Shown here piece after piece: positions 52,717 through 53,394 of a stretch of DNA of 53,394 nt (within the stretch, counting starts at the first letter, position 1; each line of letters starts with the position of its first letter). The translations under genes and the position numbers were made by a program. This DNA is from Variovorax sp. Root318D1 (GTDB taxonomy: Bacteria > Pseudomonadota > Gammaproteobacteria > Burkholderiales > Burkholderiaceae_C). The notes under the pieces were generated by a model, which worked only from the letters and a program-made list of their open reading frames with translations, made no database searches and was not told the origin of the DNA. The DNA lies in assembly GCF_001424835.1 (NCBI RefSeq), contig NZ_LMCQ01000005.1:127724-181117 (forward strand), given 5' to 3'.

Positions 52717-53394
52717 ATGGCAAAAGGTAAATTCACCCGCACCAAGCCGCACGTGAACGTGGGCACGATCGGTCACGTCGACCACGGCAAGACCACGCTG
52801 ACGGCGGCCAAGGCCTACGACCAGATCGACGCGGCGCCCGAAGAAAAGGCCCGCGGCATCACGATCAACACCGCCCACGTCGAGTACGAAACGGCCAACC
52901 GCCACTACGCTCACGTCGACTGCCCCGGCCACGCCGACTATGTGAAGAACATGATCACCGGCGCCGCTCAAATGGACGGCGCCATTCTGGTGTGCTCGGC
53001 CGCTGACGGCCCGATGCCCCAGACCCGCGAACACATCCTGCTGGCTCGCCAGGTGGGTGTGGGCTACATCATCGTGTTCCTGAACAAGTGCGACATGGTC
53101 GACGACGCCGAACTGCTCGAGCTCGTTGAAATGGAAGTGCGCGAGCTCCTGGACAAGTACGAATTCCCGGGCGACGACACCCCCATCATCCACGGCTCGG
53201 CCAAGCTCGCCCTGGAAGGCGACAAGGGCAAGCTCGGTGAAGAGGCCATCATGAAGCTGGCCGAAGCCCTCGACACCTACATCCCGACGCCTGAACGCGC
53301 CGTGGACGGCACCTTCCTGATGCCCGTCGAAGACGTGTTCTCGATCTCCGGCCGCGGCACCGTCGTGACCGGCGCCGTCGAGCGCGGCGTCATC
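52717..53394 (+). CDS. tuf: elongation factor Tu, 3'-truncated by the window and with a 13-residue internal deletion
   Basis: EF-Tu delivers aminoacyl-tRNA to the ribosome as a GTP complex. 226 codons are in the window, open to the right edge. The P-loop [19 protein letters not shown] and GSA motifs are intact. After LTAA the sequence goes straight to [20 protein letters not shown], whereas EF-Tu normally has about 13 more residues here (E. coli mature numbering 31-43, the second half of helix alpha-1 and the start of switch I). The frame is kept. [11 protein letters not shown] and TGAVERG differ from the usual GVPYI and TGRVERG. This copy may be impaired or the sequence locally wrong; Burkholderiales usually carry a second tuf. 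Confidence 0.9.
   Translation, partial: MAKGKFTRTKPHVNVGTIGHVDHGKTTLTAAKAYDQIDAAPEEKARGITINTAHVEYETANRHYAHVDCPGHADYVKNMITGAAQMDGAILVCSAADGPMPQTREHILLARQVGVGYIIVFLNKCDMVDDAELLELVEMEVRELLDKYEFPGDDTPIIHGSAKLALEGDKGKLGEEAIMKLAEALDTYIPTPERAVDGTFLMPVEDVFSISGRGTVVTGAVERGVI

Overview
The window is GC-rich, densely packed proteobacterial chromosome. It ends in the str operon order rpsL-rpsG-fusA-tuf. Bug-type and TRAP binding proteins, a crotonase/3-hydroxybutyryl-CoA dehydrogenase pair, LysR regulators next to small metabolic genes, and the EF-Tu and EF-G sequences all point to a betaproteobacterium of the Comamonadaceae, most likely Variovorax or a close relative. No rRNA, tRNA, CRISPR, integrase or transposase was seen. 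The only mobile-looking DNA is a family of GC-rich, inverted intergenic repeats at 1-420 and 33450-33880.

Layout. 1-522: repeat cluster with a 77-bp perfect tandem duplication and a UUCG-type hairpin. 523-3302: NodIJ-like ABC exporter and a LysR regulator. 3419-7002: GST, PPOX-like flavoprotein, cytochrome P450 and a divergent ArsR-type regulator with a palindrome between the last two. 7003-11607: Bug binding protein, AMP nucleosidase and two unrecognised membrane proteins. 11722-13985: panE and gor, with the gor Shine-Dalgarno inside a perfect hairpin. 14083-18276: divergent pair of a FecR/DUF6600-like Gln-rich protein and a dikinase-like protein carrying a signal sequence. 18290-22078: TRAP transporter with an enlarged, repeat-containing large permease. 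22297-24127: rhodanese, Kbp-like BON-LysM protein, coaX. 24143-28597: serine hydrolase, crotonase, 3-hydroxyacyl-CoA dehydrogenase and divergent purT.

28716-37768: alpha/beta hydrolase, AraC regulator and a complete branched-chain-amino-acid-type ABC transporter (livHMGF plus binding protein) with an acyl-CoA ligase in the same run, which suggests uptake plus CoA activation of a carboxylic acid. A palindromic repeat mosaic lies between livG and livF. 37822-41106: EVE protein, MarC, SDR, HCCA isomerase-like protein and dienelactone hydrolase. 41149-43908: LysR, a duplicated small secreted protein and a CorA/ZntB transporter. 43974-47284: hemB and, divergently, a HemJ/CopD-like protein behind a structured leader; then a VanZ protein and a thioredoxin-like ferredoxin. 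47357-49206: alpha/beta hydrolase and a D,D-carboxypeptidase. 49379-53394: rpsL, rpsG, fusA and the first part of tuf.

Points most worth a second look: the tuf reading frame lacks 13 residues normally present between helix alpha-1 and switch I; the gor start region folds into a hairpin that hides its ribosome binding site; the hemB-hemJ gap has a promoter, mutually exclusive hairpins and a U8 terminator; and the inverted repeat mosaics interrupt the liv operon. No single large undescribed multi-gene system is evident; the novelty here lies in regulatory RNA, repeats and unusual protein architectures.
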